NCBI RefSeq assembly: GCF_003013815.1 | Contig: NZ_PRLH01000137.1 | Location: forward strand, 62,001-126,000 | Direction of reading: 5' to 3' | From: Cyanothece sp. BG0011 | GTDB taxonomy: Bacteria; Cyanobacteriota; Cyanobacteriia; Cyanobacteriales; Microcystaceae | DNA: 64,000 bases | In this document: positions 20,185-30,313 of the stretch, piece after piece | Numbering within the stretch: the first letter of the stretch is position 1 | How the letters are laid out: every line of letters starts with the position of its first letter | Program-made: the position numbers and the translations under genes | The notes under the pieces: generated by a model | The model's input: only the letters and a program-made list of their open reading frames with translations | The model's database searches: none | What the model was told of the DNA's origin: nothing

Positions 20185-21571
20185 ATGAAAACAATCCCCG
20201 CTTCTAAAACTCCTAAATTGATACAACAATTACAATGGATTTTTAACCCAACCCGGTATCTAAAAACGAATCATCGTCGCTATCGAGATATATTTAAAGT
20301 CAAAATGGTCGGTTTTGGGAATGATATTATTCTCACCAGTCATCCTGAGATCATGCAATATGTGTTGACTCATGATCGCAAGCAATTTATCTCTCCGAGT
20401 AAGTTAAATGGCATATTGCGGCCATTGATTGGTGATTCTTCGGTGTTGATGCTTGACGGCGATCGCCATCGTCAACGTCGTCAGTTAGTGATGCCATCGT
20501 TTCACGGGGAACGTCTCAAAGTTTATGGTGACTTGACGATTCGTATTACTGAAGAAGTGATGGAAAAAGTCCCCCACAATCAACCCTTTTTAGCTAGGGA
20601 GATCATGCAGGATATCTCCTTAAAAGTGATCACAGAAGCGGTATTTGGGGTCACGGAAGGGCAACGTTATGAAGAATTACAAGATCGATTAAAAAAAAAT
20701 GCTTGATCTATTTAATTCTCCTGTCACCTCTGCCTTTTTATTCTTTCCCTTTTTGCAAAAAGATTGGGGTCGTTGGAGTCCTTGGGGCCATTTTCTTAGT
20801 CAACGTCAAGCGATCGATGAGTTGATCTATGCAGAAATTAGCGATCGCCGGGCTAACCCTGATCCGAACCGTACCGATATTTTATCCCTTCTTATGTCTG
20901 CAACGGATGAACAAGGGGAGGGAATGAGGGATCAAGAATTAAGAGATGAATTAATGACTCTCTTAACGGCCGGTCACGAAACCACGGCCTCAGCCATGGC
21001 CTGGGCTTTATACTGGATTCATCATACCCCTGAAGTCAAAGATAAGCTAATCGAGGAGTTAAACACCCTTTCCCCCCATGCAGGAGGGATGGATATTTTC
21101 CGTCTGCCCTACTTAACCGCCGTTTGTAACGAAACCCTGAGACTATCTCCTTCTGCCATGTTAACCTTTACGAGAGTGGCTCAAGAAAAGGTTGAGGTAG
21201 CCGGTTACACCTTTGAACCTGAGGATATGATTATGGGATGTATGTATTTAACCCATCTACGGGAAGATTTATATAGCAACCCTGAACAATTTAATCCTCA
21301 AAGATTTATTGATCGTCAATATACCCCTTACGAGTTTATACCCTTTGGTGGGGGGTCCCGGCGTTGCGTTGGGGAAGCTTTGGCACAATTTGAGATGAAA
21401 TTAGTTATCGCCACAATTGTGTCACAGTATCACTTAAAATTAGCCGATACTCAACCCGAAACACAACAAAGACGGGGTGTAACCTTATCACCGGCTAGAG
21501 GGGTGAAAATGATGTTAGAAGGAAAACGCCAACCTCAACCCGTTCGAGAATTGCAATTATCAAAACAATAA
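20185..21571 (+). pseudogene. Cytochrome P450, CYP110-like, frameshifted at a poly-A run
   Basis: Two overlapping frames make one P450. The first, from ATG 20185 to 20706, covers the N-terminal third including DRHRQRRQLVMPSFHGERL. The second, to 21571, has a standard I-helix AGHETT, the K-helix ETLR, and the heme loop FGGGSRRCVG. They join at a run of nine A (20691-20699): with eight A the reading LKKMLDLFN is continuous. Sequence style fits the cyanobacterial CYP110 family, which acts on fatty acids and alkanes; that is family knowledge, not proof. Unlike the P450s at 40-44 kb it keeps the oxygen-activating residues. Confidence 0.85.
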
Positions 21572-21595
21572 AAATCTACTCCCATAATCCCTATC

Positions 21596-24586
21596 ATGCC
21601 TAAGTTATTAAACCATTCCCTAACCAAATTGTTTATCTGTTTAGTAAGCCTTGGTTTAGTGTTTGAATTAGTTTCTCATGTTGTTGTTGAGGGACTTTGG
21701 TTTCAAGAAGTAGGTTATTTAGAGATTTTTCTCAAACAATTATTATGGCAGTTGGGGTTATGGGGGACAATTAGCGGCTTTTCCTTATGGTTTTTATGGG
21801 GGAATTTACGCCGCGCTCAACGTCATCAATGGCATTTTATTCCTCAAGTTCCTACCCAGGATAAAACAAGACGGAGACAAGGAAAAAAAAGAAATCCTCA
21901 ATTAACACCGGAGTCTCGTTCGTTTGGCCTGTTATGGTTACTTTTTATCGTTATTAGTTTAGGAGGATTAATGGGCTTAATGCTCCTTTATTACATTGAC
22001 GTAGGTTATAATGTTTGGACCCCAGACTTTACCTTACCTAATATTACCCCTAATCTCCCCAATCCTTTCTTTTTTACATCCGTTCCTCAACTCTTATCTC
22101 AACTCAGAGATCAGTTATGGAAAGGGGCAATTGTAGTCACGATTGTTACCCTTATTTTTCTTCAAGGTCAGTTTTTCTTAAGAATAACCTCCTTAGTCTT
22201 TAGTTTGATCTTTGGTCTGGTTTTGTCAGGAAACTGGACAAGAATTTTAGAATATTTGAATCCCACAACCTTTGGAGAAGTCGACCCTCAATTTGGGCGA
22301 GATATTAGTTTTTATATTTTCAGTTTTTCGTTTTGGAAATTAGTCAATTTTTGGTTAGGGGGATTATTTTTATTAGGATTAATTATTGTCACTTTGACTT
22401 ATGTCTTATCAGCTAATACCTTATCTCAAGGTAAGTTTCCTGGCTTTTCTCGCTATCAACTCCGTCATATCTATATTTTAGGCGGTTTTCTGATGTCCAT
22501 TGTCGGACTCTATCATTTGTTAGCCAGATATCAGTTATTATACTCCACTGAGGGGGTTGTCTTTGGAGCCAGTTATACAGATATCCATTTTTTGCTGCCT
22601 ATCTACACCCTTGCAGCTATTATATCCATGATCATTGCATTATGGTTATTAATTAAGGGAATGACAGGATGGGGACGCTATGCACAAATGCGCTCATTAA
22701 AACGGTCTATTCTTTATAATCTTCCTTTTTCTCCTATTCCGTTTATCATCTATTTGAGTATTTTATTGATCTCGTTTTTTGGTCAAAAAGCAGTCCAAAG
22801 TTTAATTGTAGAACCCAATGAATTAGACAGAGAAAGACCTTATATTGAACGTAATATTGCCTTAACTCGTCGTGCTTTTGATTTAGACAAAATTGAAGTT
22901 GAAACCCTAAATGCAACGGGAAATTTAACAGCAGAATCCTTAGATGAAAATCGTCTAACTATTAATAATATTCGGCTTTGGGATTCTCGTCCCCTTTTAC
23001 AAACGAATCGTCAATTACAACAATTACGACTCTATTATCAGTTTAATGATGCTGATATGGATCGCTACACAATCCCCCTTGAAGATAAAGAAAATTTACC
23101 AGAAATTGCTAAGCAACAGGTATTAATTGCTGCCAGGGAATTAGACTATAATGAAGTACCTGAACAAGCCAAAACTTGGGTGAATCAACATCTGGTTTAT
23201 ACTCATGGTTATGGCTTTACTTTATCCCCCGTGAATCAGGTTGCTCAAGGGGGTTTACCTTTCTATTTTGTTGAAAATATTGGCACAGCAAATAACACAG
23301 GGGACCTACAAACCTCTAGTCCTTTAATTCGAGATAGTATCCCTATTGATAACCCTAGAATTTACTTCGGAGAGTCAACTAATACTTATATTATGACCAA
23401 TACGGAAGTGAAAGAATTAGACTATCCTAGTGGTCAAGATAATGTTTATAATACTTACGATGGAAGAGGAGGGATTGAAATCAAAAATTGGGGACAACGG
23501 TTATTATTTTCTGCCTATTTAAAAGATTGGCAAATGATATTTACTCGAAATTTTACCCCCAATACTCGATTAATCTTTCGTCGTAATATTAATCGTCGGA
23601 TTAGAATGATTGCGCCTTTTTTAAGGTTTGATCGTGATCCCTATCTCGTAACAGCTAGGGTTAAAAATGATGAAAATAAGCCAGAAGAAACTACCTTATA
23701 TTGGATAATTGATGCTTATACTACCAGCGATCGCTATCCCTATTCAGAACCTGGCGATCGCCCCTTTAATTATATTCGTAATTCGGTCAAAATTGTTATC
23801 GATGCTTACAACGGTGATGTTAATTTCTACGTGATTGATGACAGTGATCCCTTAATTCAAACTTGGGACAAAATCTTTCCCACTCTATTTAAACCTTTCT
23901 CCGAAATGCCTATTTTTCTTAAGGCCCATATTCGTTATCCTAGGGATTTATATAATACTCAATCTGAACGTTTATTGAATTATCATATGACTGATCCTCA
24001 AGTGTTTTATAATCGAGAGGATCAATGGCGTATTCCTCAAGAAATTTATGGGGAAAATCGACAACCTATTGAACCCTATTACTTATTAATGAAGCTAACC
24101 AGTGATGCCCAAGAATTTATGTTATTTAGTGTTTATACACCTACCAGTCGTAATAACTTAATTGCTGGTTTATTTGCCCGTTCTGATGGTGATAATTATG
24201 GTAGGATGCTATTATTTGAATTGCCAAAACAAAGGATTATTTATGGGCCTGAGCAAATTGAAGCATTAATTAATCAAGATCCTGTCATTTCTCAACAAAT
24301 TTCCCTGTGGAATCGTCAAGGATCACGAGTGATTCAAGGTAACTTATTAGTCATTCCCTTTTTCCAAGAACAATCTTTACTTTATGTTGAACCCTTATAT
24401 TTAGAAGCTGAAGAAAATAGCTTACCCACCTTAGCAAGAGTGATTGTAGTGTATGAAAATCAAATTGTTATGTCAGAAACCCTAGATCAAGCTTTAACTT
24501 CTATTTTTGAACCGGAAAATGTTAATCCTTCTACCATTATTCGAGAAGTGGATCAACAAGAAGAAATTATTGTCCCTGAAAATTAG
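21596..24586 (+). CDS. UPF0182-family large membrane protein
   Basis: 996 residues. The first ~390 hold about seven membrane helices, and the rest is a large extracytoplasmic domain beginning FGQKAVQSLIVEPNELDRERPYIERNIALTRRAFDL, a stretch typical of UPF0182 (COG1615). Function unknown. It begins 24 bases after the P450 frame on the same strand, so read-through is likely. The acidic C terminus is short. Confidence 0.93.
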   Translation: MPKLLNHSLTKLFICLVSLGLVFELVSHVVVEGLWFQEVGYLEIFLKQLLWQLGLWGTISGFSLWFLWGNLRRAQRHQWHFIPQVPTQDKTRRRQGKKRNPQLTPESRSFGLLWLLFIVISLGGLMGLMLLYYIDVGYNVWTPDFTLPNITPNLPNPFFFTSVPQLLSQLRDQLWKGAIVVTIVTLIFLQGQFFLRITSLVFSLIFGLVLSGNWTRILEYLNPTTFGEVDPQFGRDISFYIFSFSFWKLVNFWLGGLFLLGLIIVTLTYVLSANTLSQGKFPGFSRYQLRHIYILGGFLMSIVGLYHLLARYQLLYSTEGVVFGASYTDIHFLLPIYTLAAIISMIIALWLLIKGMTGWGRYAQMRSLKRSILYNLPFSPIPFIIYLSILLISFFGQKAVQSLIVEPNELDRERPYIERNIALTRRAFDLDKIEVETLNATGNLTAESLDENRLTINNIRLWDSRPLLQTNRQLQQLRLYYQFNDADMDRYTIPLEDKENLPEIAKQQVLIAARELDYNEVPEQAKTWVNQHLVYTHGYGFTLSPVNQVAQGGLPFYFVENIGTANNTGDLQTSSPLIRDSIPIDNPRIYFGESTNTYIMTNTEVKELDYPSGQDNVYNTYDGRGGIEIKNWGQRLLFSAYLKDWQMIFTRNFTPNTRLIFRRNINRRIRMIAPFLRFDRDPYLVTARVKNDENKPEETTLYWIIDAYTTSDRYPYSEPGDRPFNYIRNSVKIVIDAYNGDVNFYVIDDSDPLIQTWDKIFPTLFKPFSEMPIFLKAHIRYPRDLYNTQSERLLNYHMTDPQVFYNREDQWRIPQEIYGENRQPIEPYYLLMKLTSDAQEFMLFSVYTPTSRNNLIAGLFARSDGDNYGRMLLFELPKQRIIYGPEQIEALINQDPVISQQISLWNRQGSRVIQGNLLVIPFFQEQSLLYVEPLYLEAEENSLPTLARVIVVYENQIVMSETLDQALTSIFEPENVNPSTIIREVDQQEEIIVPEN

Positions 24587-24634
24587 ATTATCTAGAATAA
24601 ATAGTTAATATTAGTGTCATGAAGAGGAAAACCA

Positions 24635-25219
24635 TTGGTTAACAATAATGATGTCAGAAAGATTCTAGCCTTCTGGTTCGGGAAACCGGAAGATAAAGAC
24701 TATGGAAAACCTCGAAAATTTTGGTTTAAGAAAGATGATTTAATTGATCAACAGATACGATCGCAGTTTTTGCCGATTTATGAACAAGCAGTTAGAGGAG
24801 ATTTAGATTACTGGAAAAATACCCCATTGAGTTGTTTAGCCTTAATTCTTGTTTTTGATCAATTTCCTCGGAATATGTTCCGTAACTCTCCCCAATCATT
24901 CGCTACCGATAATAACGCCTTGAAACTTGCTCAATATGCAGTATCTCAGCAATTTGATCGTCAATTATTACTTGTACAACGATGGTTTATTTATTTACCT
25001 TTTGAACATAGTGAAAACTTAACCCATCAACAGCAAGCGATCGCTTTATTTTCAACCCTCAAAGATGATCCTGATAGTCAAAGTGCCATAAACTTTGCGA
25101 CTCGTCATTATCAAGTGATTAAACAATTTGGGCGTTTTCCTCACCGCAATAAAATTTTAGGACGTATTAGTACACCAGAAGAAATTGAATTTTTAAATAA
25201 GCCTGGATCATCTTTTTAG
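24635..25219 (+). CDS. DUF924-family protein
   Basis: 194 residues matching DUF924, a helical TPR-like fold. ILAFWFG near the start, LALILVFDQFPRNMFR in the middle, RWFIYLPFEHSENL, and FPHRNKILGR near the end are its hallmarks. The start is a TTG at 24635 after AGAGGA; no in-frame ATG exists near it. Role unknown. A GGTGGGC palindrome follows 18 bases after the stop. Confidence 0.9.
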   Translation: MVNNNDVRKILAFWFGKPEDKDYGKPRKFWFKKDDLIDQQIRSQFLPIYEQAVRGDLDYWKNTPLSCLALILVFDQFPRNMFRNSPQSFATDNNALKLAQYAVSQQFDRQLLLVQRWFIYLPFEHSENLTHQQQAIALFSTLKDDPDSQSAINFATRHYQVIKQFGRFPHRNKILGRISTPEEIEFLNKPGSSF

Positions 25220-25236
25220 TTTTCACGCGGAAAGTC

Positions 25237-25265
25237 CTGTAGGGTGGGCAATGCCCACCTTACAG
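25237..25265. repeat. GGTGGGC-type palindrome, copy 2, at the broken edge of hsdM
   Basis: CTGTAGGGTGGGCA and TGCCCACCTTACAG flank a central base. It lies between the DUF924 stop and the first surviving codon of hsdM (25269), so it sits at the point where the hsdM 5' end is lost. Confidence 0.75.
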
Positions 25266-25268
25266 TAA

Positions 25269-25864
25269 CGTCTGTTTATCAAATATATTAGCGATAAGTA
25301 CAAAGGACTACCTTTTGCAGAAATTACTGTGCCAGAAGGGGCTTCTTTTCAGGATATGATTGCCTTCAAGGGAAAAGATCATATTGGCGATCTCATTAAC
25401 AAACGGATTCTTGCACCCTTAGCTGAAGCTAACCATTTATCCAATATGCCAGACTTTAACGATGCAACAAAGTTGGGCAGTGGCAAAGAAATGGTCGATC
25501 GTCTAACGGATTTAATCGCTATTTTTGAGAATCCTGCTCTCGATTTCTCGAAAAATCGAGCCGATGGCGATGATATTCTCGGCGATGCTTATGAATACTT
25601 AATGCGAAATTTTTCCACGGAAAGTGGTAAAAGTAAAGGACAATTTTATACCCCCGCAGAAGTCAGTCGGGTTATTGCTCAAATTTTGGGCATTCGTGAA
25701 GCAGAAACGTCTCCCACCACTACCGTATACGATCCTACCTGTGGATCGGGTTCTCTGTTGCTAAAAGTAGCCGATGAGGCCAACACTAAAGTGTCTCTTT
25801 ATGGTCAAGAAAAAGACGGGACAACTTCAGGATTAGCTCGTATGAATATGATTTTACCTAAAAT
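25269..25864 (+). pseudogene. hsdM: Type I restriction-modification methyltransferase HsdM, 5' fragment
   Basis: N6-adenine methyltransferase subunit. The frame reads RLFIKYISDKYKGLPFAEITVPEG from 25269, but an in-frame TAA lies just before it. The roughly 35-40 N-terminal residues and start codon expected of the family are missing. It contains the HsdM N-terminal helical domain, GQFYTPAEVSR and the SAM motif I DPTCGSGSLLLK. It continues to MNMILP and is then broken by the TnpB element. The downstream part resumes at about 27363. With both lesions it is unlikely to be functional. Confidence 0.88.
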
Positions 25865-26019
25865 GTCGCCAGAATGCCCCCGTCATATTTTTCGACAAGA
25901 CACTCATCAAAATTGACGGTGGGATGAATGGCGACCAATAAAATAAACTGCGAAAGCAACGATTTAATTCTAGCATTTCTGGGTAAATTATGTTAAACTA
26001 AGAGGTCGAGGATTGATGA

Positions 26020-27348
26020 ATGTTAGTAGTAGAAGCTAAGTTAAAAAACGGAACGCCTGAACAATATAAGCGTCTTGATGAATCTATTAGGACAGCGCAA
26101 TTTGTTAGAAATTTGTGTGTTCGTTATTGGATGGACAATAAGGGGACGACCCGTAATGATCTCCAAAAGCTTTGTTCTCAACTAGCCAAAAATCAAGAAA
26201 CACCTTGGGTAACAAAATTAAACTCTCAAGCCCGTCAATCTTCTGCTGATAGAGCCTGGCAATCAATTAATAGGTTTTATCAAAATTGTCGTGCTAAGAT
26301 ACCTGGAAAGAAAGGCTTTCCTAAATTTAAAAAGCATAGTCGTTCTGTTGAGTATAAGGTAACAGGCTACAAATTATCTGATGATAGACGTAAAATTAAA
26401 TTCACCGATGGTTTTAAAGCAGGGGAATTTGATTTGTGGTGTAGTCAAAGAACCTTGGTTTATTATTCAGAACAACAGATTAGACGGGTGAGGATTGTTA
26501 GACGTTGTGATGGTTATTATTGCCAGTTTCTCATTGATGTAGAACGCCAAGAACATCATGAACCGACGGGACAAGTAACAGGAATTGACTTGGGGTTAAA
26601 AGAGTTTTACACCGATGCACAAGGCAATACTGTTAATAATCCCCGTTATTTAAGAAAGTCAGAAAAGCGTCTAAAAAAAGCACAACGTCGCTTATCAAAA
26701 CGCTTTCGTAAAGGTAAAAAACAATCTAACAACTATCATAAGCAACGGGTAAAAGTAGCCAAGCTTCACCTTAAAGTATCAAGACAACGTAAAGACAAAG
26801 CAATTAAAGATGCTTTGGCGTTAGTCCAATCTAATGATTTGGTAGTCTATGAGGCTTTAAAAGTAAGAAACTTGGTAAAAAACCGTAAGCTTGCTAAGTC
26901 GATTAGTGACGCTTCTTGGTATCAATTCACGCAATGGTTGAATAAACTAGCCAAGATTTATCGCATTGTTTGTGTTGCTGTTCCTCCCCATTTCACAACT
27001 CAAGACTGTTCAGTTTGTGGTACAAGAGTTCAGAAATCATTAAGTACCAGAACTCATCAATGTCTTAACTGTAAAACAGTCTTAGATAGGGATCACAATG
27101 CAGCAATAAATATTCTTAAAAAAGGGTTGAAATATTTGGGAGAACATCTCAACGGTACGGTAGGGCATACCGAAACCGGAGCCAGTGCGGTCTTGGGGTC
27201 TCCCCAAGTAGAGCAACTGGCGTACCCAAACGCCTTGGGAGAGTCCGGCCGCTGGGTTCTTAATGGCAACATTGAGAATCTAAGCCGTCTCGTTGAGCAA
27301 GGAATTTCTGGTAGTGATACGGAGAGAATCCCCCACTATAATCTGTGA
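26020..27348 (+). CDS. tnpB: TnpB RNA-guided nuclease of an IS605-group element
   Basis: 442 residues, apparently intact. The RuvC-like catalytic residues are all present: Asp190 (TGIDLGLKEF), Glu278 (VVYEALKVRNL) and Asp358 (DRDHNAA). The zinc ribbon has Cys330, Cys333, Cys348 and Cys351. TnpB proteins are guided by an omega RNA made from the right end of the element and cut the empty donor site, favouring retention. The stop codon lies inside the right-end hairpin, the usual position of the omega RNA scaffold, so the guide would be taken from hsdM sequence just downstream. No tnpA partner is nearby. Confidence 0.92.
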   Translation: MLVVEAKLKNGTPEQYKRLDESIRTAQFVRNLCVRYWMDNKGTTRNDLQKLCSQLAKNQETPWVTKLNSQARQSSADRAWQSINRFYQNCRAKIPGKKGFPKFKKHSRSVEYKVTGYKLSDDRRKIKFTDGFKAGEFDLWCSQRTLVYYSEQQIRRVRIVRRCDGYYCQFLIDVERQEHHEPTGQVTGIDLGLKEFYTDAQGNTVNNPRYLRKSEKRLKKAQRRLSKRFRKGKKQSNNYHKQRVKVAKLHLKVSRQRKDKAIKDALALVQSNDLVVYEALKVRNLVKNRKLAKSISDASWYQFTQWLNKLAKIYRIVCVAVPPHFTTQDCSVCGTRVQKSLSTRTHQCLNCKTVLDRDHNAAINILKKGLKYLGEHLNGTVGHTETGASAVLGSPQVEQLAYPNALGESGRWVLNGNIENLSRLVEQGISGSDTERIPHYNL

Positions 27349-27359
27349 TTTAGTGGGGG
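27330..27359 (+). ncRNA. Right-end hairpin, candidate omega RNA scaffold end
   Basis: A perfect 9-bp stem CCCCCACTA/TAGTGGGGG with a 12-base loop overlaps the last codons of tnpB. In IS200/IS605 elements the omega RNA covers the tnpB 3' end and the right end, with the guide in the flanking host DNA. The transcript itself is inferred, not seen. Confidence 0.5.
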
Positions 27360-27362
27360 AGT

Positions 27363-29108
27363 ATGTCAAACCAACATCCTGATGCAGAGATTCAACAAGG
27401 CAATACTTTGACGAATCCTTTGTTTATGATGGGAGATACCCTGAAAATTTTTGATTATGTGGTGGCTAATCCTCCTTTTAGTGATAAGCGTTGGAGTACA
27501 GGGTTAGATCCCACAAAAGACGATTATCAACGGTTTGAGGGGTTTGGTATTCCCCCAGGAAAACAGGGAGATTATGCCTATTTATTGCACATTCTGCGAT
27601 CGCTTAAAAGTACAGGTAAGGGAGCTTGTATTTTGCCTCACGGGGTACTGTTTCGGGGGAATGCAGAGGCGGAAATTCGGCGTAATTTAATCAAGAGGGG
27701 TTATATTAAAGCAATTATTGGCTTACCGCCTAATTTGTTCTATGGAACGGGTATTCCTGCCTGTATTGTGGTGTTAGATAAGGCAGAAGCTGCCAAGCGT
27801 CAAGGGATTTTTATGATTGATGGCAGTGGGGAATTTATCAAAGATGGTAATAAAAACCGTTTACGGGATAGGGATATCCATAAAATTGTTGATGTTTTTA
27901 AGAAACAGTTAGAAGTTCCTAAATATTCCCGTTTTGTTAGTTTAGAAGAGATTGAAAAAAATGATTTTAATCTCAATATTCCTCGTTATATTGATTCTCA
28001 GCCATCGGAGGATAGTCAAGATATCGAAGGACATTTACAGGGGGGAATTCCTGATAAAAATATTGCAGATTTAGCTAAGTATTGGGAAATTTGTCCGAGT
28101 TTAAAGTCTGAACTTTTTGGGCCTTGTCGTCCTAATTATTCTGCTTTGAGGGTTGTTTATTCGGACCTAAAACAAACCATCAATGATCATCCAGAATTTA
28201 AGGCATTTATGACAGAAATGAAAGCTTTATTTATTCAGTGGCAAGAAGAATGGGAAGATAAACTGAAAGGGTTAGAAAAAGAAGGATTTAAACCTAAAAG
28301 TTTAATCTGGCAGTTAGGAGAAAGTTTATTGAGTTTTTATACAGATAAACCTTTGATTGATAAGTATGGAGTTTATCAATATTTACGAGATTATTGGCTA
28401 GATACTATGCAAGATGATTGTTATTGGATTGCGGAACAAGGTTGGCAGGCGCAAACAACTAGAATTATTGAAAAGAATAAGAGGGGTAAAGAAATTGATA
28501 AGGGTTGGACTTGTGATCTTATTCCTAAGTTTTTAATCATGAATCGTTATTTTTTTGATGAACAGGAGAAAGTGACTCAATTGGAGACAGATTTAGAAAC
28601 TTTAACAACACAAAAAACAGAATTAGAAGAAGAAAATGGAGGGGATGAAGGGGCTTTTTCTGAGTTAGAAAAGGTCAATAAAGCCACTGTTTCGGCCAGG
28701 ATAAAGGAGTTGAAACAGTGGACAATTGAGCAGGGTAATTTAACCATTAATGATGATAATAATGAGGAATTATTGATATTAGAACAGTGGTTAAAACTCT
28801 ATAATCAAGAGACACGACTCAAGAAGAAAATTAAAGAAGCAGAGAACAAACTCGATTTATTAGCTTATGAAAAATATCCCCAATTAACAGAAGATGAGAT
28901 TAAAACCTTAGTTGTTAATGATAAATGGATGAATACCCTAGCAGCCGCTATTGAAGGGGAAATGGAACGTATTAGTCAAGGGTTAACTCAACGGGTTAAA
29001 GAGTTAGGAGAAAGATATGAGAAACCATTACCCTTATTAATGAATCGAGTGGATGAGTTAACGGCAAAAGTTGAGGGACATTTGCAAACAATGGGGTTTA
29101 ATTTATGA
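27363..29108 (+). pseudogene. hsdM: HsdM, 3' fragment after the TnpB insertion
   Basis: The HsdM reading resumes with NQHPDAEIQQGNTL and contains the catalytic NPPF motif (VVANPPFSDKRW), FRGNAEAEIR and GLPPNLFYGTGIPACIVV. It ends with a long coiled-coil C-terminal region (about residues 280-560). The ATG at 27363 is probably incidental, since it lies at the element boundary. As translated alone it lacks the SAM-binding motif I, so it should not methylate. Precise excision of the element would rejoin the frames but would not restore the missing start at 25269. Confidence 0.88.
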
Positions 29109-29119
29109 ATTGATAATAA

Positions 29120-29144
29120 GTAGGGTGGGCATTGCCCACCTTAC
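29120..29144. repeat. GGTGGGC-type palindrome, copy 3
   Basis: GTAGGGTGGGCA and TGCCCACCTTAC around a central T, 12 bases beyond the hsdM stop. Same family as the copies at 1604 and 25237. Confidence 0.75.
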
Positions 29145-29204
29145 AATTTAATTATTAGGTATAATCTAACTATCAAGGTCATTTGTTTAAAAGAATTAAG
29201 TCTT

Positions 29205-29456
29205 ATGCGTCAAATTTCGTTGTCAGAAGCACAAGAAAACTTGCCTAGTATCATGAATACAGCACAACAAGAACCCGTTATTGTTAAAAAACAGGATCAA
29301 GATTATGTAGTAATTATCTCAATAAAAGATTATGAAATGTTAGTCAAAATGAAAAATATACGCTTAAAGCAACTTGCACAAGAAATGGGTGCAGAAGCTG
29401 AAAAAAATGGCCTAACTCCAGAGATTTTAGAAGATATTCTTAACAGTGAGTCTTAA
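29205..29456 (+). CDS. Phd/YefM-family antitoxin
   Basis: 83 residues with the Phd pattern: MRQISLSEAQENLPSIMNTA, then VIVKKQDQDYVVIISIKDYEML. The N-terminal domain should bind operator DNA, and the flexible, acidic C terminus should neutralise the toxin. The toxin gene overlaps its 3' end by 11 bases, so the two are translationally coupled. The pair lies inside the restriction locus, between hsdM and hsdS. Confidence 0.9.
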   Translation: MRQISLSEAQENLPSIMNTAQQEPVIVKKQDQDYVVIISIKDYEMLVKMKNIRLKQLAQEMGAEAEKNGLTPEILEDILNSES

Positions 29457-29862
29457 TCGCTATGTTTTGGATACTAATGTTTTAGTTAGCGCGATACTAT
29501 TGCCTAACTCTACCGCTTATCAAGCTTATCAAAAAGCTCTTGATACAGGGATTTTATTAGTTTCATCTCAGACTTTTTCGGAATACGAGAATGTTATTTT
29601 ACGTCCTAAGTTTGAGCGTTATATTTCTTTAGTACGTCGTCAAACTTTTGTAGATGAACTGAGGGAAACAGTACAATATATTGAGATTACTGAGTTTATT
29701 ACAGATTGTCGAGATATGAAAGACAATATCTATCTTGATGTAGCAATAAACGGTATAGCAGATGTCTTAATTACAGGGGATCAAGATTTGTTAATTCTCC
29801 ATCCTTATCGGGGAAAACTTCCTATTCTTAAACCATCTGACTTTATAAAATTTATTGGATAA
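29446..29862 (+). CDS. PIN-domain toxin
   Basis: 138 residues of the putative toxin-antitoxin PIN family (VapC-like RNases). Acidic active-site residues are visible: Asp in YVLDTNVLVSA, Glu in TFSEYENVI, and Asp in DNIYLDVAINGIADVLITGDQDLL. It starts with GTG at 29446 inside the antitoxin gene. It is the only toxin in this locus that appears complete. Target RNA unknown. Confidence 0.9.
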   Translation: MSLNRYVLDTNVLVSAILLPNSTAYQAYQKALDTGILLVSSQTFSEYENVILRPKFERYISLVRRQTFVDELRETVQYIEITEFITDCRDMKDNIYLDVAINGIADVLITGDQDLLILHPYRGKLPILKPSDFIKFIG

Positions 29863-29879
29863 AAATTAAGGACTAACCT

Positions 29880-30077
29880 ATGCAAATTGTTATTAATGTA
29901 CCTGATAATTTACCAACTGAAAGAGTTAACCAAGTTGTTAGGGAATTAGAAGAAAAGTTACAAGCAGAAGCTGATTTAATTCCGACTCAAGCTAAACCAC
30001 ACAGACGAGTTTATGCTCATCTTATTGCTGTCGATAATCTTGATTTACCTTCGAGAGATGAGTTATATAATAGATAA
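29880..30077 (+). CDS. Small protein, possibly antitoxin-like
   Basis: 65 residues: MQIVINVPDNLP, an amphipathic charged helix (ERVNQVVRELEEKLQAEAD), then a Pro/Arg-rich segment and LPSRDELYNR. It lies 17 bases after the PIN toxin and is probably co-transcribed. Small proteins of this style often precede PIN toxins in cyanobacteria, but no toxin gene directly follows. Function not established. Confidence 0.6.
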   Translation: MQIVINVPDNLPTERVNQVVRELEEKLQAEADLIPTQAKPHRRVYAHLIAVDNLDLPSRDELYNR

Positions 30078-30104
30078 TAAGTATAAGTTAGAGGATATTA
30101 AACC

Positions 30105-30305
30105 ATGCGATTAATTATTGAAGTAAATAATGATGAGGAACTAAAAAAAGCACAGTCTTTAATTGCTGCTGTGTCTCTATCTACTGTTGATATTGAAGTG
30201 TCAAAACGAGATAAAATTCAAAAGTTATTAAATTGGTGTGAGCAAAATCAATTTAGTTTAGATGGAAATGTTATTCTTTCTAGAGAAGAAAGAAATACCA
30301 GATAA
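30105..30305 (+). CDS. Small protein preceding a PIN-toxin remnant
   Basis: 66 residues, starting MRLIIEVNNDEELKKAQSLI and ending LDGNVILSREERNTR. The position directly upstream of a decayed PIN C terminus (30314-30400) suggests it is the antitoxin of a broken pair. Sequence alone does not prove this. Confidence 0.55.
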   Translation: MRLIIEVNNDEELKKAQSLIAAVSLSTVDIEVSKRDKIQKLLNWCEQNQFSLDGNVILSREERNTR

Positions 30306-30313
30306 TATTTTAG

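Larger units (their letters stand above)
25865..27360 (+). mobile_element. IS200/IS605-group (IS1341-type) element carrying only tnpB
   Basis: A single tnpB gene lies between two structured ends within hsdM. Left end: GTCGCCA (25865-25871) pairs with TGGCGAC (25929-25935), and inside it CGTCA (25881-25885) pairs with TGACG (25914-25918). Right end: CCCCCACTA (27330-27338) pairs with TAGTGGGGG (27351-27359). There is no terminal inverted repeat, no obvious target duplication and no tnpA, as expected for this group. Exact ends are uncertain by about 15 bases on each side; a left flank within ATTTTAC would fit the TTAC-like sites of the group. Confidence 0.8.
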
